A DNA stretch of 59,249 nt from Amycolatopsis deserti (GTDB lineage: Bacteria > Actinomycetota > Actinomycetes > Mycobacteriales > Pseudonocardiaceae): positions 1-59,249 of the forward strand of contig NZ_BNAU01000014.1 in the NCBI RefSeq assembly GCF_014653945.1, given 5' to 3'. The position numbers and the translations under genes were made by a program. How positions within the stretch are numbered: the first letter of the stretch is position 1; each line of letters opens with the position of its first letter. The notes under the pieces were generated by a model that saw only the letters and a list, made by a program, of their open reading frames with translations, was not told the DNA's origin and ran no database searches. Shown in pieces: positions 49,622 to 59,183 of this stretch.

Positions 49622-51616
49622 ATGACCGGGTATCTCGTGACGGGTGCGACCGGGTTGATCGGACGTCAGTTCACCCCGCTGCTGCTCGCCAGGGACGACG
49701 TGGACCAGGTGTTCCTCCTGGTCCGCGAGAAGTCGCGGGAGCGGCTGTCCGACCTGGTCAACGGCTGGCCGCACCCGGAGAAGGTGACGCTGGTCGAGGG
49801 CGACATCGGCCGCGAGGGCCTCGGCGTCGGCGAGGACGTGCGCGCCGAACTGCGCGGGAAGGTCGACGGTCTGGTCCACCTGGCCGCGCTCTACGACCTC
49901 ACCGCCGACGACGCGACGAGCGTCAAGGCCAACGTCGACGGCACCCGCCACGTGCTGGAACTGGCCGCCGAGATCGACGCGGGCTGCCTGCACCACGTGT
50001 CGTCGGTGGCCGTGGCCGGCGACCACGAGGGCGTGTTCACCGAGGACATGTTCGACACCGGCCAGCGCCTGCCCACGCCCTACCACCGGACGAAGTTCGA
50101 GGCCGAGCGGCTGGTGCGGCAGCAGTCCGAGGTGCCGTGGCGGGTGTACCGGCCTGCCGTCGTGGTGGGTCACTCGCAGACCGGCGAGATGGACAAGATC
50201 GACGGCCCCTACTACCTGTTCCCCGCGATCAGCAGGCTCGCCGCGCTGCCGAACGTGCCGCTGGTGGGCCCGGACCTGGGCGACACGAACGTCGTGCCGG
50301 TCGACTACGTGGCCAGGGCGCTGCTCGAGCTGGTCGTCAAGCCCGGGCTGGACGGGCGCGCGTTCCACCTGGTCAGCCCGGAACCGCAGTCGGTGGTGTG
50401 CGTCTACAACGCCTTCGCCCGCGCAGCCGGTGCGCCGACGATCAACGTCGAGCTGGACCGGCGGCTGTCCCGGGGCCTGCTGAAGCTGGCGCGGCTGAGC
50501 GAGCACGTGCCCGGGTTCACGATCACCCGCGACGCGTTCCTGGAGCGCCTGGGCATCCCGGCCGTCCTGCTGGACACGCTGTCGTTCCCGTCGGTGTTCG
50601 CCTCCGCCGCGACGCGCAAGGAGCTGGCGGCCAGCGGCGTCGACGTGCCGCGGATCGAGGACTACGCGCCCGCGCTGTGGCGGTACTGGCGCGAGCACCT
50701 GGACCCGTTCCGCGCCCGCAAGCACGGGCCGCGCGGCGAGCTGGACGGGCGTCGCGTGATCATCACCGGCGCGTCGTCGGGCATCGGGCGGGCGACCGCG
50801 CTCAAGGTGGCGGCCGAGGGCGGTGTCCCGCTGCTGGTCGCGCGGCGGGAGCCGGAGCTGGCGGAGGTCCGCGACGAGATCATCGCCGCGGGTGGCTACG
50901 CCTCGATCTACCCGGCCGACCTGACCGACGAGGAGGCCGTGCGCAAGATCGTCGACCAGATGCTGAGCGAGCACGGCCGCATCGACATGCTGGTCAACAA
51001 CGCCGGCCGGTCGATCCGCCGCTCGATAAAGCTGTCCTACGACCGCTTCCACGACTACGAGCGGGCGATGGCGATCAACTACTTCGGCGCGGTCCGGCTG
51101 ATCCTCGCGGTGCTGCCGCACATGGCCGAGCGGAAGTTCGGGCACGTCGTCAACGTGTCCTCGATCGGCGTGCAGGGCATCGCGCCGCGGTTTTCCGCCT
51201 ACGTCGCCTCGAAGGCCGCGCTGGACTACTTCAGCAAGATCGCGGCGACCGAGACCCACGGCGACGGCATCACGTTCACCACCATCCACATGCCACTGGT
51301 CCGCACGCCGATGATCCGGCCGACGAAGATCTACGACGCGTTCCCGACGAAGTCGCCGGACCAGGCCGCGGACATGGTGGTGCGGGCGCTGAAGAACCGG
51401 CCCAAGCACGTCGGCACCCCGGAGGGGTACCTGATCCAGGCGGCGTACACGCTGCTGCCGGGGCTGGTCGACGCCATAGCCTACGAGGGGTACCGCGTCT
51501 TCCCCGACTCGACCGCGGCCGGCGGCAGTGGTGAGCTACGCATCGGAAAGGGCGAGCGGCACCTGTCCCGCGCGGCGAACGCGCTCGTCAAGCTGACCAG
51601 GGGTTTCCACTGGTGA
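49622..51616 (+). CDS. Two-domain SDR, fatty acyl-CoA reductase-like
   Basis: 664 aa. The N-terminal extended SDR domain (1-~370) begins TGYLVTGATGLIGRQFTPLL and contains LVHLAALYDLTAD and PYHRTKFEAERLV, as in fatty acyl-CoA reductases. The C-terminal classical SDR domain has IITGASSGIGRATALKVAAE, MLVNNAGRSIRRS and the YxxxK in SAYVASKAALDYF. The fusion matches the mycobacterial Acr1-type enzymes, thought to reduce acyl-CoA for wax or mycolate-related lipids. The ATG at 49622 is chosen over an 11-residue longer frame. It is divergent from the Bax inhibitor-1 gene. Confidence 0.88.
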   Translation: MTGYLVTGATGLIGRQFTPLLLARDDVDQVFLLVREKSRERLSDLVNGWPHPEKVTLVEGDIGREGLGVGEDVRAELRGKVDGLVHLAALYDLTADDATSVKANVDGTRHVLELAAEIDAGCLHHVSSVAVAGDHEGVFTEDMFDTGQRLPTPYHRTKFEAERLVRQQSEVPWRVYRPAVVVGHSQTGEMDKIDGPYYLFPAISRLAALPNVPLVGPDLGDTNVVPVDYVARALLELVVKPGLDGRAFHLVSPEPQSVVCVYNAFARAAGAPTINVELDRRLSRGLLKLARLSEHVPGFTITRDAFLERLGIPAVLLDTLSFPSVFASAATRKELAASGVDVPRIEDYAPALWRYWREHLDPFRARKHGPRGELDGRRVIITGASSGIGRATALKVAAEGGVPLLVARREPELAEVRDEIIAAGGYASIYPADLTDEEAVRKIVDQMLSEHGRIDMLVNNAGRSIRRSIKLSYDRFHDYERAMAINYFGAVRLILAVLPHMAERKFGHVVNVSSIGVQGIAPRFSAYVASKAALDYFSKIAATETHGDGITFTTIHMPLVRTPMIRPTKIYDAFPTKSPDQAADMVVRALKNRPKHVGTPEGYLIQAAYTLLPGLVDAIAYEGYRVFPDSTAAGGSGELRIGKGERHLSRAANALVKLTRGFHW

Positions 51617-51663
51617 GTGACACACCGGGCGTGGCCTGACGGTGTTAACCCGCTGTGCGCGGG

Positions 51664-51669
51664 TACGGT
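51664..51669 (+). promoter_or_regulatory. TACGGT -10 element, leaderless coiled-coil gene
   Basis: TACGGT ends 6 nt before the ATG at 51676, placing the predicted transcription start at the A of the ATG. No ribosome-binding site precedes the gene. Confidence 0.6.
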
Positions 51670-51675
51670 TTTCGC

Positions 51676-53025
51676 ATGGTCTCTGAGCGCGACAGCCTGC
51701 TCCCGTTGCGGCGTGAGTACAACCAGGTGTGGCACGGCTTCGACCGCGGGCAGGTGCTGCAGTACCTGGATCACGTCGAGGCGAACCTGCGCCGGGTGAT
51801 GGCCGATCGCGACAACGCGATGAGCCAGGTGAGCAACCTGTCGCGCGAGCTGGAGGGCGCCCGCGGGGAGATCGCGCGGCTGCGGAACCGGGTCGAGGAG
51901 CTGAAGCGGCCGCCGGAGCGGATCGAGGACCTCGACGAGCGCATGCAGCGCACGGTGGAGCTGGCGGAGATGCGCGCCGAGGAGATCACCTCGCGCGCGC
52001 AGGTCGCCGCGGAGGAGCACTGGAGCGCGACGACCGAGCTGTCCGGGAAGCTGCGGGAGCGGTACCAGAGCCTGCTGGCCGAGCTGGACACGCACGGGCA
52101 GGCGCTGCAGGCCGAGCACAAGCGCGCGCTGGAGGCGACGAAGGCCGAGGTCGAGCGGCTGACCGCGGAGGCGACGCGGCGGCGGACGCAGCTGGACATC
52201 GAGGCCGAGCGCAAGCGCCGCACCGTGCAGCACGACTTCGAGCAGTCGATGGCCTCGCAGCGGGCCGCGCTGGAGAAGCACATCGCCGACCAGCAGACGG
52301 CGAGCAAGCAGCAGGCCGAGCGGCGCATCGCGGAGGCGACGGCCGAGGCGAAGCGCCTGGTCGACGAGGCCACCACGAGGGCCCGCCAGCTGGTCGAGGA
52401 AGCGACCGCGCGGGCCGAGAAGCGCGAACGCGAGGCGCGGGAGCTGGTCGAGCACCTGACGCGGATCAGCACCGAGGTGGCCGGGCGGCTCCGCAAGACG
52501 GACGAGGTGCTGGCGCGCAGCCAGTCGGCGCTGGAGCCGCTGCGGGAGGAGTCGGTGGTGGACATGAGCCGCCCGACGGAAACCGCTGGCGACGGGATGA
52601 AGACGGTGCCCGCGGTGAAGCCCGCCCCGGTGGCGAAGCCCGGCGGAGCTGGTGGACCGGCGGTCGGGCCCGGCGCTGGTGGCGGCACGACGGCTGGGGC
52701 TCCAGCGGCGACGCCCGCTGGGTCGGGCGCTCCGGCGGGCCGCGTGGCGACAGGTCCGGCTTCGGGACCGCAAGCGCCGGGTGCGGGCGGCCAGGGTGGA
52801 CCGCCGTTGGGCGGCCAAGATGGCTCCGTCACGAGTGGTCAAGGCGGCAAGACCGGCCCGGCGGCCGGGAAGCCTGCCCCCGCCAAGCCGACGCCCAAGC
52901 CCGGCGGTGGTGCTCGCCCCGTGACCGGCAAGCCCCCGGCCGCGCTGGCCGGCCCCGCCGCGATGCCGGAGGGCCAGCAGCCGCCGAAGCCGCTCGCCAA
53001 GCGGCCCCAGTCGACCAAGAAGTAG
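51676..53025 (+). CDS. DivIVA-like coiled-coil protein
   Basis: 449 aa. Residues 10-50 (RREYNQVWHGFDRGQVLQYL) resemble the membrane-binding head of DivIVA/Wag31-like proteins. From about 35 to 290 it is a continuous charged coiled coil (Ala/Glu/Arg heptads, e.g. RRIAEATAEAKRLVDEATTR). The last ~135 residues are a disordered Pro/Ala/Gly tail. Such proteins organise polar growth or cytoskeletal assemblies in actinobacteria. The ATG at 51676 was chosen by the adjacent promoter. The exact role is not known. Confidence 0.82.
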   Translation: MVSERDSLLPLRREYNQVWHGFDRGQVLQYLDHVEANLRRVMADRDNAMSQVSNLSRELEGARGEIARLRNRVEELKRPPERIEDLDERMQRTVELAEMRAEEITSRAQVAAEEHWSATTELSGKLRERYQSLLAELDTHGQALQAEHKRALEATKAEVERLTAEATRRRTQLDIEAERKRRTVQHDFEQSMASQRAALEKHIADQQTASKQQAERRIAEATAEAKRLVDEATTRARQLVEEATARAEKREREARELVEHLTRISTEVAGRLRKTDEVLARSQSALEPLREESVVDMSRPTETAGDGMKTVPAVKPAPVAKPGGAGGPAVGPGAGGGTTAGAPAATPAGSGAPAGRVATGPASGPQAPGAGGQGGPPLGGQDGSVTSGQGGKTGPAAGKPAPAKPTPKPGGGARPVTGKPPAALAGPAAMPEGQQPPKPLAKRPQSTKK

Positions 53026-53368
53026 GGCCCTGCGGGGCCAATCCAGGTCCGCCGCGGCGGTCAGGGCCGCCAAGGGGCCCGACGACCGGGAGGGCAGCCT
53101 CGGCGGCGCGACCCCCTGGGCACCCTCCGCGGCGCAACCCGAAGGGCCGCCTCGGCAGCGCAGCCCCCTGGGCAGCCTCCGCGGCGCAACCCGAAGGGCC
53201 GCCTCGGCAGCGCAGCCCCCTGGGCAGCCTCCGCGGCGCAACCCGCAGGGGCAGCCCAAAGCGCCGCCTCGTCCCCCTTCCCGTGGGGCAGCACTCCCGG
53301 CCATCGGCCGCGCCCCCTGCGGGGCTTCATCCAGCCCCGCTCAGGCGACGAGGGCCGGTTGGCCGTCG
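53026..53368. repeat. Gene-free region with a 52-bp (2 x 26) tandem repeat
   Basis: CTCCGCGGCGCAACCC recurs at 53125, 53177 and 53229, an exact 52-bp period. Each unit is two diverged 26-bp halves (CCTCCGCGGCGCAACCCGAA type and CCTCGGCAGCGCAGCCCCCT type). The array spans about 53095-53255. It lies between the convergent coiled-coil and amidase genes. No other terminator was identified. Confidence 0.88.
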
Positions 53369-54673
53369 CTAAGGCAGCCGCTGCCAGGGGTTCAGCTTCT
53401 CCAGCTGTGCGGCCAGCGCCAGCAGCCTTCCCTCACCTCCAGGGGGCGCCACCAGCTGCACGCCGATCGGCAGGCCGTTCGGGTGGCGGCCGGCCGGCAC
53501 GGACATCGCCGGGTAGCCCGACAGGTTCCACAGCCCCGTGAAGCCCGCCAACGCCACCGACGGCAGCGCGTTCGCCAGGCAGGACCGCTCGTGCCACGCC
53601 CTCGCCTTCGGGGGCAGCGTCGCCAGCGTTGGCGTGATCAGGACGTCGTGCCGGGCGAAGAACTCCTCGGCCCGCGCCGTCCACCGGCGGGCGGTCCCGG
53701 GCGTCACCAGCCGCCGCACGGCCTGCCCGATCCGCACGTGCCGCTGCGTCCGCGGCTGCAGCGTGTCCAACGGCAACCCCGCCGCCTCCTCGGCCGGCCC
53801 GGCGAACCACCGCGACAGGATCCCGGCCACCGGCTCCACCCCGTACCGCGGCCGCGCCCGCTCCACCCCGTGCCCCGACTCCGCCAGCAGCTCCGCGACC
53901 CGCTCCACCGCCGCCGTCAGCGGGCGCGGCACCGGTGCGTGCGTCAGCGGCACGTCCGTCGACACCGCGATCCGCAGCCGCCCCGGCTCGCCGACCTCCG
54001 CCAGCCCCGGCCGGTCCGCCAGCACCGACAGCAGCAACGCCGCGTCGGCGACCGTCGTGGCCAGGCTGCCGTGCGCGGACATCCCGAACCAGCCCTCCTC
54101 GGCCAGCAGGTCCGCCCCCGCCTTGATCCCGACCAGCCCGCACATCGCCGCCGGGAGCCGGATCGATCCGAGCCCGTCCGTGCCGTGCGCGACCGGCACC
54201 AGCCCGGCCGCCACCGCCGCCGCGCTCCCGCCCGACGAACCGCCCGCGGTGTACTCGGGCGCCCACGGGTTGCGCGCCACGCCCTCCGGCGAGTCGGTCA
54301 TCGGCCAGATGCACAGCTCCGGCACGCGCGTGATCCCGACGATCACCGCCCCCGCCGCACGCAACCGCCGCACCACGAAGTGGTCCGAACCAGCCGGAAC
54401 AGCCGTGGCGGTCCCGCACGTCACGGTCTCGCCCGCGACCCCGGCCACGTCCTTGACCGCCACCGGCACCCCGGCCAGCGGAAGCTCCGCCAGGTCCGCA
54501 CGCGTCCGCAGGAGCCGCGCCTCGGCCACCGCCTCCTCCGCGCGCACCCGGCGGAAGGCCCCCACGACCCGGTCCGCCGCCTCGATGCCCGCGATCACCC
54601 GTTCGGTCTCCCGGACCGGGTCGGCCTCCCCGGCCCGCACCGCCGCTGCCAGCGCCGTCGCCGTCACCATCAT
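53369..54673 (-). CDS. Amidase signature enzyme
   Basis: 434 aa. The Ser-cisSer-Lys triad is present: Lys in VPVAVKDVAGVAG, and the serines in YTAGGSSGGSAAAVAAGLVP with GTDGLGSIRLPAA. The C-terminal GYPAMSVPAGRHPNGLPIGV is typical. GatA is unlikely because no gatB or gatC is adjacent and the length is shorter; a broad amide hydrolase is the best call. Start ATG at 54673 or the next codon. Confidence 0.9.
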   Translation of the reverse strand: MMVTATALAAAVRAGEADPVRETERVIAGIEAADRVVGAFRRVRAEEAVAEARLLRTRADLAELPLAGVPVAVKDVAGVAGETVTCGTATAVPAGSDHFVVRRLRAAGAVIVGITRVPELCIWPMTDSPEGVARNPWAPEYTAGGSSGGSAAAVAAGLVPVAHGTDGLGSIRLPAAMCGLVGIKAGADLLAEEGWFGMSAHGSLATTVADAALLLSVLADRPGLAEVGEPGRLRIAVSTDVPLTHAPVPRPLTAAVERVAELLAESGHGVERARPRYGVEPVAGILSRWFAGPAEEAAGLPLDTLQPRTQRHVRIGQAVRRLVTPGTARRWTARAEEFFARHDVLITPTLATLPPKARAWHERSCLANALPSVALAGFTGLWNLSGYPAMSVPAGRHPNGLPIGVQLVAPPGGEGRLLALAAQLEKLNPWQRLP

Positions 54674-55298
54674 GTGCGAACCCTATAGAAGAATCCGCGA
54701 CGCAATAGCCGCTCGCGTGACCGGCCGATCACACAGCGACCCGGCCGGTGTCGGATTCGTCACGGTTCTCGGCGCACGAAACGTGATCAATCCGTACACC
54801 CACCGTGAGACGACCTGCTCAGCGCGATCCTCCGAAGTGGACTCCCGGTCGCCGGCTCGCCCGGGACCCCTTGCGCCGCAGCTAGAATCCGGTTCGGAAA
54901 CCGCGGTACCCTATCGATAAACGTGTGCGAGATCACAGGAGAAACGAACGCAGCACCGAGCGCGACAGCCAATCGGAGTAGACACCAAGACCATCCGGCG
55001 GAATAGCACCCGCGGAACGCCTCGGCATTCCACAGCCTCGGTGATGATCTGCGCGACCCCGTTGGTGCGGGCGTAACGCGATCATATAGCCGGACGACAA
55101 TATCCGCGCGGCTGACAAAGTCCCTGGCACCTCGACGGAGAGGCGTCCGGTGCGGACAGAACGTGAAGTTGACTCATACTTGTCCGGGCTGGTTCACTCT
55201 CCCGGTCGTACAACCCACTGCGGTTCCTGTGCGAAGCGTCAACTCGGGTCCGGGGGCCGAGGCCATCACATCGAGTTGCGGGAAGGCTCCTCAGAGCG
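54674..55298. other. 625-bp intergenic region upstream of the conservon
   Basis: No gene supported. It is less GC-rich than its surroundings, with AT-rich patches (for example TAGAAT at 54883-54888 and ATCATATAGCC near 55080). A possible promoter for cvnA is TTGACT at 55169-55174 with TTCACT 18 bp further on, giving a leader of about 95 nt. Short unmatched transposase-like remnants could hide here but I could not confirm any. Confidence 0.6.
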
Positions 55299-57752
55299 TT
55301 GAAAAAGGTATTCGGAACACGTAGGCGGCGTGCTTCGATCCGGTCGAGGGTGCTCGCGATCGCGATCGTGCCCAGTGTCGCCCTGCTGCTCGCCGGCGTG
55401 GCGCTCGCTGGCTACCTGGTCGTGCAGGCGGTCAACGCCCGCGAGTTCGCGACGAAGGTCCACGACTCGGCCGAGCCGGGCGCCCTCTTCTTCGGCGCGG
55501 TGCGCGCTGAGCGCGTGCTGACCTTGCGCACGCTGGCCGGCAACGGCTCGCCGGGCGCGGATCTGATCCAGGCGCGGGCAAAGACGGACACCACGGCCGC
55601 GCGCATGGCGACCGTCCTGCAGGACATGGTCGACGACGCCCCGGAGTCGGTGCGCCAGAGCATCGCCAAGACCAGCGCGAACTTCGCCCAGCTGCCCGGG
55701 CTGCGGCAGCGCGTGGACAGCAGGCAGGCGTCCCCGCTCGAGGCCTACACCTTCTACAACCGCATCATCGACGAGTTCGCCAACGGCCTGAACGGCGTGG
55801 CCGAGGGCGCGCCGGACGCGCAGACCGCGTTCCTCCGCGTCACCGCGATGCCGCTGTTCACGGCGGCCGACGCGATGTCCCGCGGTGACGCGCTGGCCGC
55901 CGCCGGCATCGCCGGTCGCGGCCTGTCCGAGGAGGAGTTCCGCACCTACATCAGCCAGGTCGGCGCCTACCACGCCGAGCTGGAGGTCGCCGCGCCGCAG
56001 ATGATCCCGTCGGTGCGCGCCAAGTACGACGCGCTGCTGGCGAGCCCGGCGTGGGACACGCTGAGCATCGTTGAAAACGCTTTCCTGCGCGGCAACCAGG
56101 ATTCGCTGCCGGTGCCGGAGGCGCAGTGGCGCGACGCCGCGACCCAGGTCGGGAACGCGCTGATGGGCCTCTACATCGAGCAGAGCTCCAACGCCACGAA
56201 CGTCGGCCTGGAAAGCGGTGACCGGACGCTGGTCACCTCGATCATCGCCGGCGCCGCCGCGCTGATCGTTTCGCTGGCGGTGTTCTTCTTCGCCTGGCGC
56301 CTGTCCAACCGCCTGATCCAGCGGCTGGGCCGGCTCCGCGAGGAGACCCTGGAGGCCGCCGAGACGCAGCTGCCGCAGCTGGTCGAGCGGGTCCGCACCG
56401 GTGAGGCCGTCGACCTCGACCGCGAGGTCGCGCTGCTGGACCACGGTGACGACGAGATCGGCCAGGTCGCCGACGCGTTCAACAAGGCGCAGCAGACCGC
56501 CATCGCGGCCGCGGTGGACGAGGCCAAGACCCGCGAGGGCACCAAGAAGGTCTTCCTCAACATCGCCCACCGCAGCCAGGTGCTGGTGCACCGGCAGCTC
56601 AAGGCCCTCGACGAGGCCGAGCGCAAGCAGGAGGACCCGGACCAGCTGGACATGCTGTTCCGCCTGGACCACCTGTCCACCCGCGCTCGCCGCAACGCGG
56701 AGAACCTGATCATCCTCGGCGGCGAGCGGCCGGGACGGCAGTGGCGCAACCCGGTCGCGCTGGCCGACCTGATCCGCGGCGCCACCGGGGAGACCGAGGA
56801 CTACGCCCGCGTCACCGTCGGCAAGCTGCCGAACGTCGCGGTCGCCGGCCCGGTCGTCGCCGACCTGGTGCACCTGCTCGCCGAGCTGCTGGACAACGCC
56901 ACGTCGTTCTCGCCGCCGAACTCGCGCGTCGAGGTGTTCGGCGACGTCGTCGGCAAGGGCGTGGTCATCGAGATCGAGGACCAGGGCCTGGGCATCGAGC
57001 CGGAGCAGGCCGAAGAGCTGAACGCGATGCTGCGGGAACCGCCGGACTTCAGCGTCATGGCGTTGTCCGCGGAACCGCGCCTGGGCCTGTTCGTGGTCGC
57101 GCGCCTGGCGTCCCGGCACGGCATCTCGGTCACCCTGCGCGACTCCGCTTACGGCGGCACGCGGGCGATCGTGCTCGTCCGGTCCGAGCTGCTGGCTCCG
57201 GTGCCGCAGTCCGACGACGCGCCGCAGCCCGAGGAGGCGCTGGTGCCGGCGCAGAGCGCGCCGGCGCACCGGTGGCCCGATGAGGCCGACACCCCGCCGG
57301 AGCCGGCCGCCAACGGGCACCGGGAAGAGCCGCCGGCGCGGGTGGACCTGTTCCGCCCCAACGTCCCGGCCGCTCCGCCGGAACCGCCGCCCGCCCCGCG
57401 ACAGCAGCACACGCCGCAGATCCCGGTGCGCGCGCCGCTGGACTCCCGGCCGCCGCTGGACACCCGCGTGCCGATCGACACGCGCCCGCCCCAGGCCCGG
57501 CCGCCGCAGCACGCCGGACCGATCTCGCCGGACCGCCCGCCGCTGCCGCGGCGCCGCCGGCAGCAGAACCTGGCCCCGCAGTTGAGGAAGGACGAGGAGA
57601 CCGCGACCTTCAGCGCCGCCACCGACCACAGCCCCGTGCCCGACGACAGCCCGGAGCAGGCCCGCAGCCGGCTCTCGGCGTTCCAGCAGGGCACTCGCCG
57701 CGCTCGTGAACAGGATCCGAGCACCACCGACATTCTGGGAGAGCACACGTGA
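55299..57752 (+). CDS. cvnA: Conservon sensor-kinase-like protein CvnA
   Basis: 817 aa. An N-terminal helix (VPSVALLLAGVALAGYLVV) and a second (TSIIAGAAALIVSLAVFFFA, about 310) flank an extracytoplasmic nitrate/nitrite-sensor-like helical domain. A HAMP-like segment precedes a GHKL ATPase domain with N-box ELLDNATSFSPP and G-box EIEDQGLGIEP. The H-box region reads LNIAHRSQVLVHRQL, the degenerate form seen in this family. The last ~190 residues are a disordered Pro-rich tail. TTG start at 55299. It is the first gene of cvnABCD, a G-protein-like signalling module of actinobacteria. Confidence 0.93.
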   Translation: MKKVFGTRRRRASIRSRVLAIAIVPSVALLLAGVALAGYLVVQAVNAREFATKVHDSAEPGALFFGAVRAERVLTLRTLAGNGSPGADLIQARAKTDTTAARMATVLQDMVDDAPESVRQSIAKTSANFAQLPGLRQRVDSRQASPLEAYTFYNRIIDEFANGLNGVAEGAPDAQTAFLRVTAMPLFTAADAMSRGDALAAAGIAGRGLSEEEFRTYISQVGAYHAELEVAAPQMIPSVRAKYDALLASPAWDTLSIVENAFLRGNQDSLPVPEAQWRDAATQVGNALMGLYIEQSSNATNVGLESGDRTLVTSIIAGAAALIVSLAVFFFAWRLSNRLIQRLGRLREETLEAAETQLPQLVERVRTGEAVDLDREVALLDHGDDEIGQVADAFNKAQQTAIAAAVDEAKTREGTKKVFLNIAHRSQVLVHRQLKALDEAERKQEDPDQLDMLFRLDHLSTRARRNAENLIILGGERPGRQWRNPVALADLIRGATGETEDYARVTVGKLPNVAVAGPVVADLVHLLAELLDNATSFSPPNSRVEVFGDVVGKGVVIEIEDQGLGIEPEQAEELNAMLREPPDFSVMALSAEPRLGLFVVARLASRHGISVTLRDSAYGGTRAIVLVRSELLAPVPQSDDAPQPEEALVPAQSAPAHRWPDEADTPPEPAANGHREEPPARVDLFRPNVPAAPPEPPPAPRQQHTPQIPVRAPLDSRPPLDTRVPIDTRPPQARPPQHAGPISPDRPPLPRRRRQQNLAPQLRKDEETATFSAATDHSPVPDDSPEQARSRLSAFQQGTRRAREQDPSTTDILGEHT

Positions 57753-58159
57753 CGAACGCGGGAATCAACGAGCTGGACTGGCTCCTCGACGACCTCCTGC
57801 AGCAGGTCGTGGGAGCGGACCGGGCGGTTGTGCTGTCGGCCGACGGCCTGCTGATCGGCCGGTCCACCAACCTGTCCGAAGAGGACGGTGAGCACCTGTC
57901 GGCGGTGGCGTCGGCGTTCCAGAGCCTCGCCAAGGGCACCGGGCGCCACTTCGGCGGCGGCGCGGTGCGCCAGACCGTCGTGGAGATGGACCACGCGTTC
58001 CTGTTCGTCACCACGGCCGGCCACGGCGCGTGCCTCGCGCTGCTGACCGCCGCGGACGTCGACATGGGCCTCGTCGCGTACGCGATGAACATGATGGTCA
58101 AGCGGGTCGGTGCCGCACTGAGCGCCGCGCCACGAGTTGAGCAGCAAAGCACGCCATGA
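57749..58159 (+). CDS. cvnB: Roadblock/LC7 domain protein CvnB
   Basis: 136 aa. Roadblock/LC7 fold: ELDWLLDDLLQQVVGADRAV, VLSADGLLIGRSTNLSEED and MDHAFLFVTTAGHGACLALL. Members act as partners or regulators of small GTPases, here CvnD. The GTG overlaps the cvnA stop by 4 bp and its own stop overlaps the cvnC start by 4 bp. Confidence 0.94.
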   Translation: MTNAGINELDWLLDDLLQQVVGADRAVVLSADGLLIGRSTNLSEEDGEHLSAVASAFQSLAKGTGRHFGGGAVRQTVVEMDHAFLFVTTAGHGACLALLTAADVDMGLVAYAMNMMVKRVGAALSAAPRVEQQSTP

Positions 58160-58533
58160 TGATCAGGCGGGACGACGACACCTGGTTCGATGACGCGGCC
58201 GGACCGATCGCCCGGCCGTACACGATCACCGGCGGCCGCACCCACGCCGGTGACATCGACCTGCAGCTGCTGTCCCTCGTGGTCGCCCTGCCCGGCCTGG
58301 CCGAAGCGGCCACCATGGCGCCGGAGTACGCCCGGATCGTGCGGCTGTGCCAGCGGCCGCTGTCGGTCGCCGAGGTCGCCGCGCACCTGGACCTGCCGGT
58401 GCCGATCGTGAAGGTGCTGCTGGCCGACCTCATCGAGCGCGGCCACGTGATCTACCGGACGTCCCAGCCCATCTCCGACACCCCCGAACAACACGTACTC
58501 CAGGCGGTTCTCGATGGCATTCGCAGGCTCTGA
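58156..58533 (+). CDS. cvnC: DUF742 protein CvnC
   Basis: 125 aa. DUF742 landmarks are RPYTITGGRTHAGDIDLQLL and the winged-helix-like C-terminus (QRPLSVAEVAAHLDLPVPIV, KVLLADLIERGHV). It is probably a DNA-binding or adaptor subunit. The ATG overlaps the cvnB stop. The gene overlaps cvnD by 20 bp. Confidence 0.93.
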   Translation: MMIRRDDDTWFDDAAGPIARPYTITGGRTHAGDIDLQLLSLVVALPGLAEAATMAPEYARIVRLCQRPLSVAEVAAHLDLPVPIVKVLLADLIERGHVIYRTSQPISDTPEQHVLQAVLDGIRRL

Positions 58534-59104
58534 GCCCCGGCGGAACGTCTCCGCCACCGTGGTGAAGCTGCTGATCGCAGGCGGCTTCGGGGTCGGCAAG
58601 ACCACCATGGTCGGCTCGGTGAGCGAGATCTCCCCGCTGCGGACGGAGGAGTCGATCACGCAGGCCTCGGCCGGGATCGACGACCTCACCGGGGTGGAGA
58701 GCAAGACCACCACGACCGTGGCGCTGGACTTCGGCCGCATCACGATCAACCCCGAGCTGATCCTGTACCTGTTCGGCACGCCGGGGCAGGACCGGTTCTG
58801 GTTCATGTGGGACGAGCTCGCGCAGGGCGCGCTGGGCGCGGTCGTGCTCGCCGACACGCGCAGGTTGGAAAGTTGCTTCCCGGCGGTGGACTTCTTCGAG
58901 CGGCGCGGGCTGCCGTTCGTGGTCGGCGTCAACTGCTTCGACAACGCCTACCGCTACGGCACCGAGGAGGTGCGCGCGGCGCTCGAACTGGACGACACGG
59001 TCCCGATCCTGCTGTGCGACGCGCGGGACCGCGAGTCGACCAAGCAGGTGCTGGTGATCCTGATGCAGCACGTGATGGCGAACGCGGCCCTGGCCCGGCG
59101 CTAG
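58514..59104 (+). CDS. cvnD: Conservon small GTPase CvnD
   Basis: 196 aa, ATP/GTP-binding protein of the MglA-like group. P-loop GGFGVGKTT at residues 23-31. The switch region includes TTTVALDFGRI and the G3-like YLFGTPGQDRFWFMWDEL. The specificity loop VGVNCFDNAYR lacks the classical NKxD, as is usual in conservon GTPases. It completes cvnABCD; the cytochrome P450 found with some conservons is absent here. Confidence 0.94.
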   Translation: MAFAGSEPRRNVSATVVKLLIAGGFGVGKTTMVGSVSEISPLRTEESITQASAGIDDLTGVESKTTTTVALDFGRITINPELILYLFGTPGQDRFWFMWDELAQGALGAVVLADTRRLESCFPAVDFFERRGLPFVVGVNCFDNAYRYGTEEVRAALELDDTVPILLCDARDRESTKQVLVILMQHVMANAALARR

Positions 59105-59183
59105 GGCCGGATCGAACTGCTCGAATCCGCGGGCGGGGTGGACCTTTCGAGGGCCTCTGGACAGTCGGTGCGCCGGACGAGAC

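Noticed and set aside
53026..53330. Coding regions across the 52-bp repeat.
   Set aside because: The open frames are translations of the repeat in several frames with no start signals.
55266..57746. 826-codon antisense frame opposite cvnA.
   Set aside because: High GC keeps antisense frames open; it is His/Arg/Gly-rich with no recognisable domain, while cvnA is certain.
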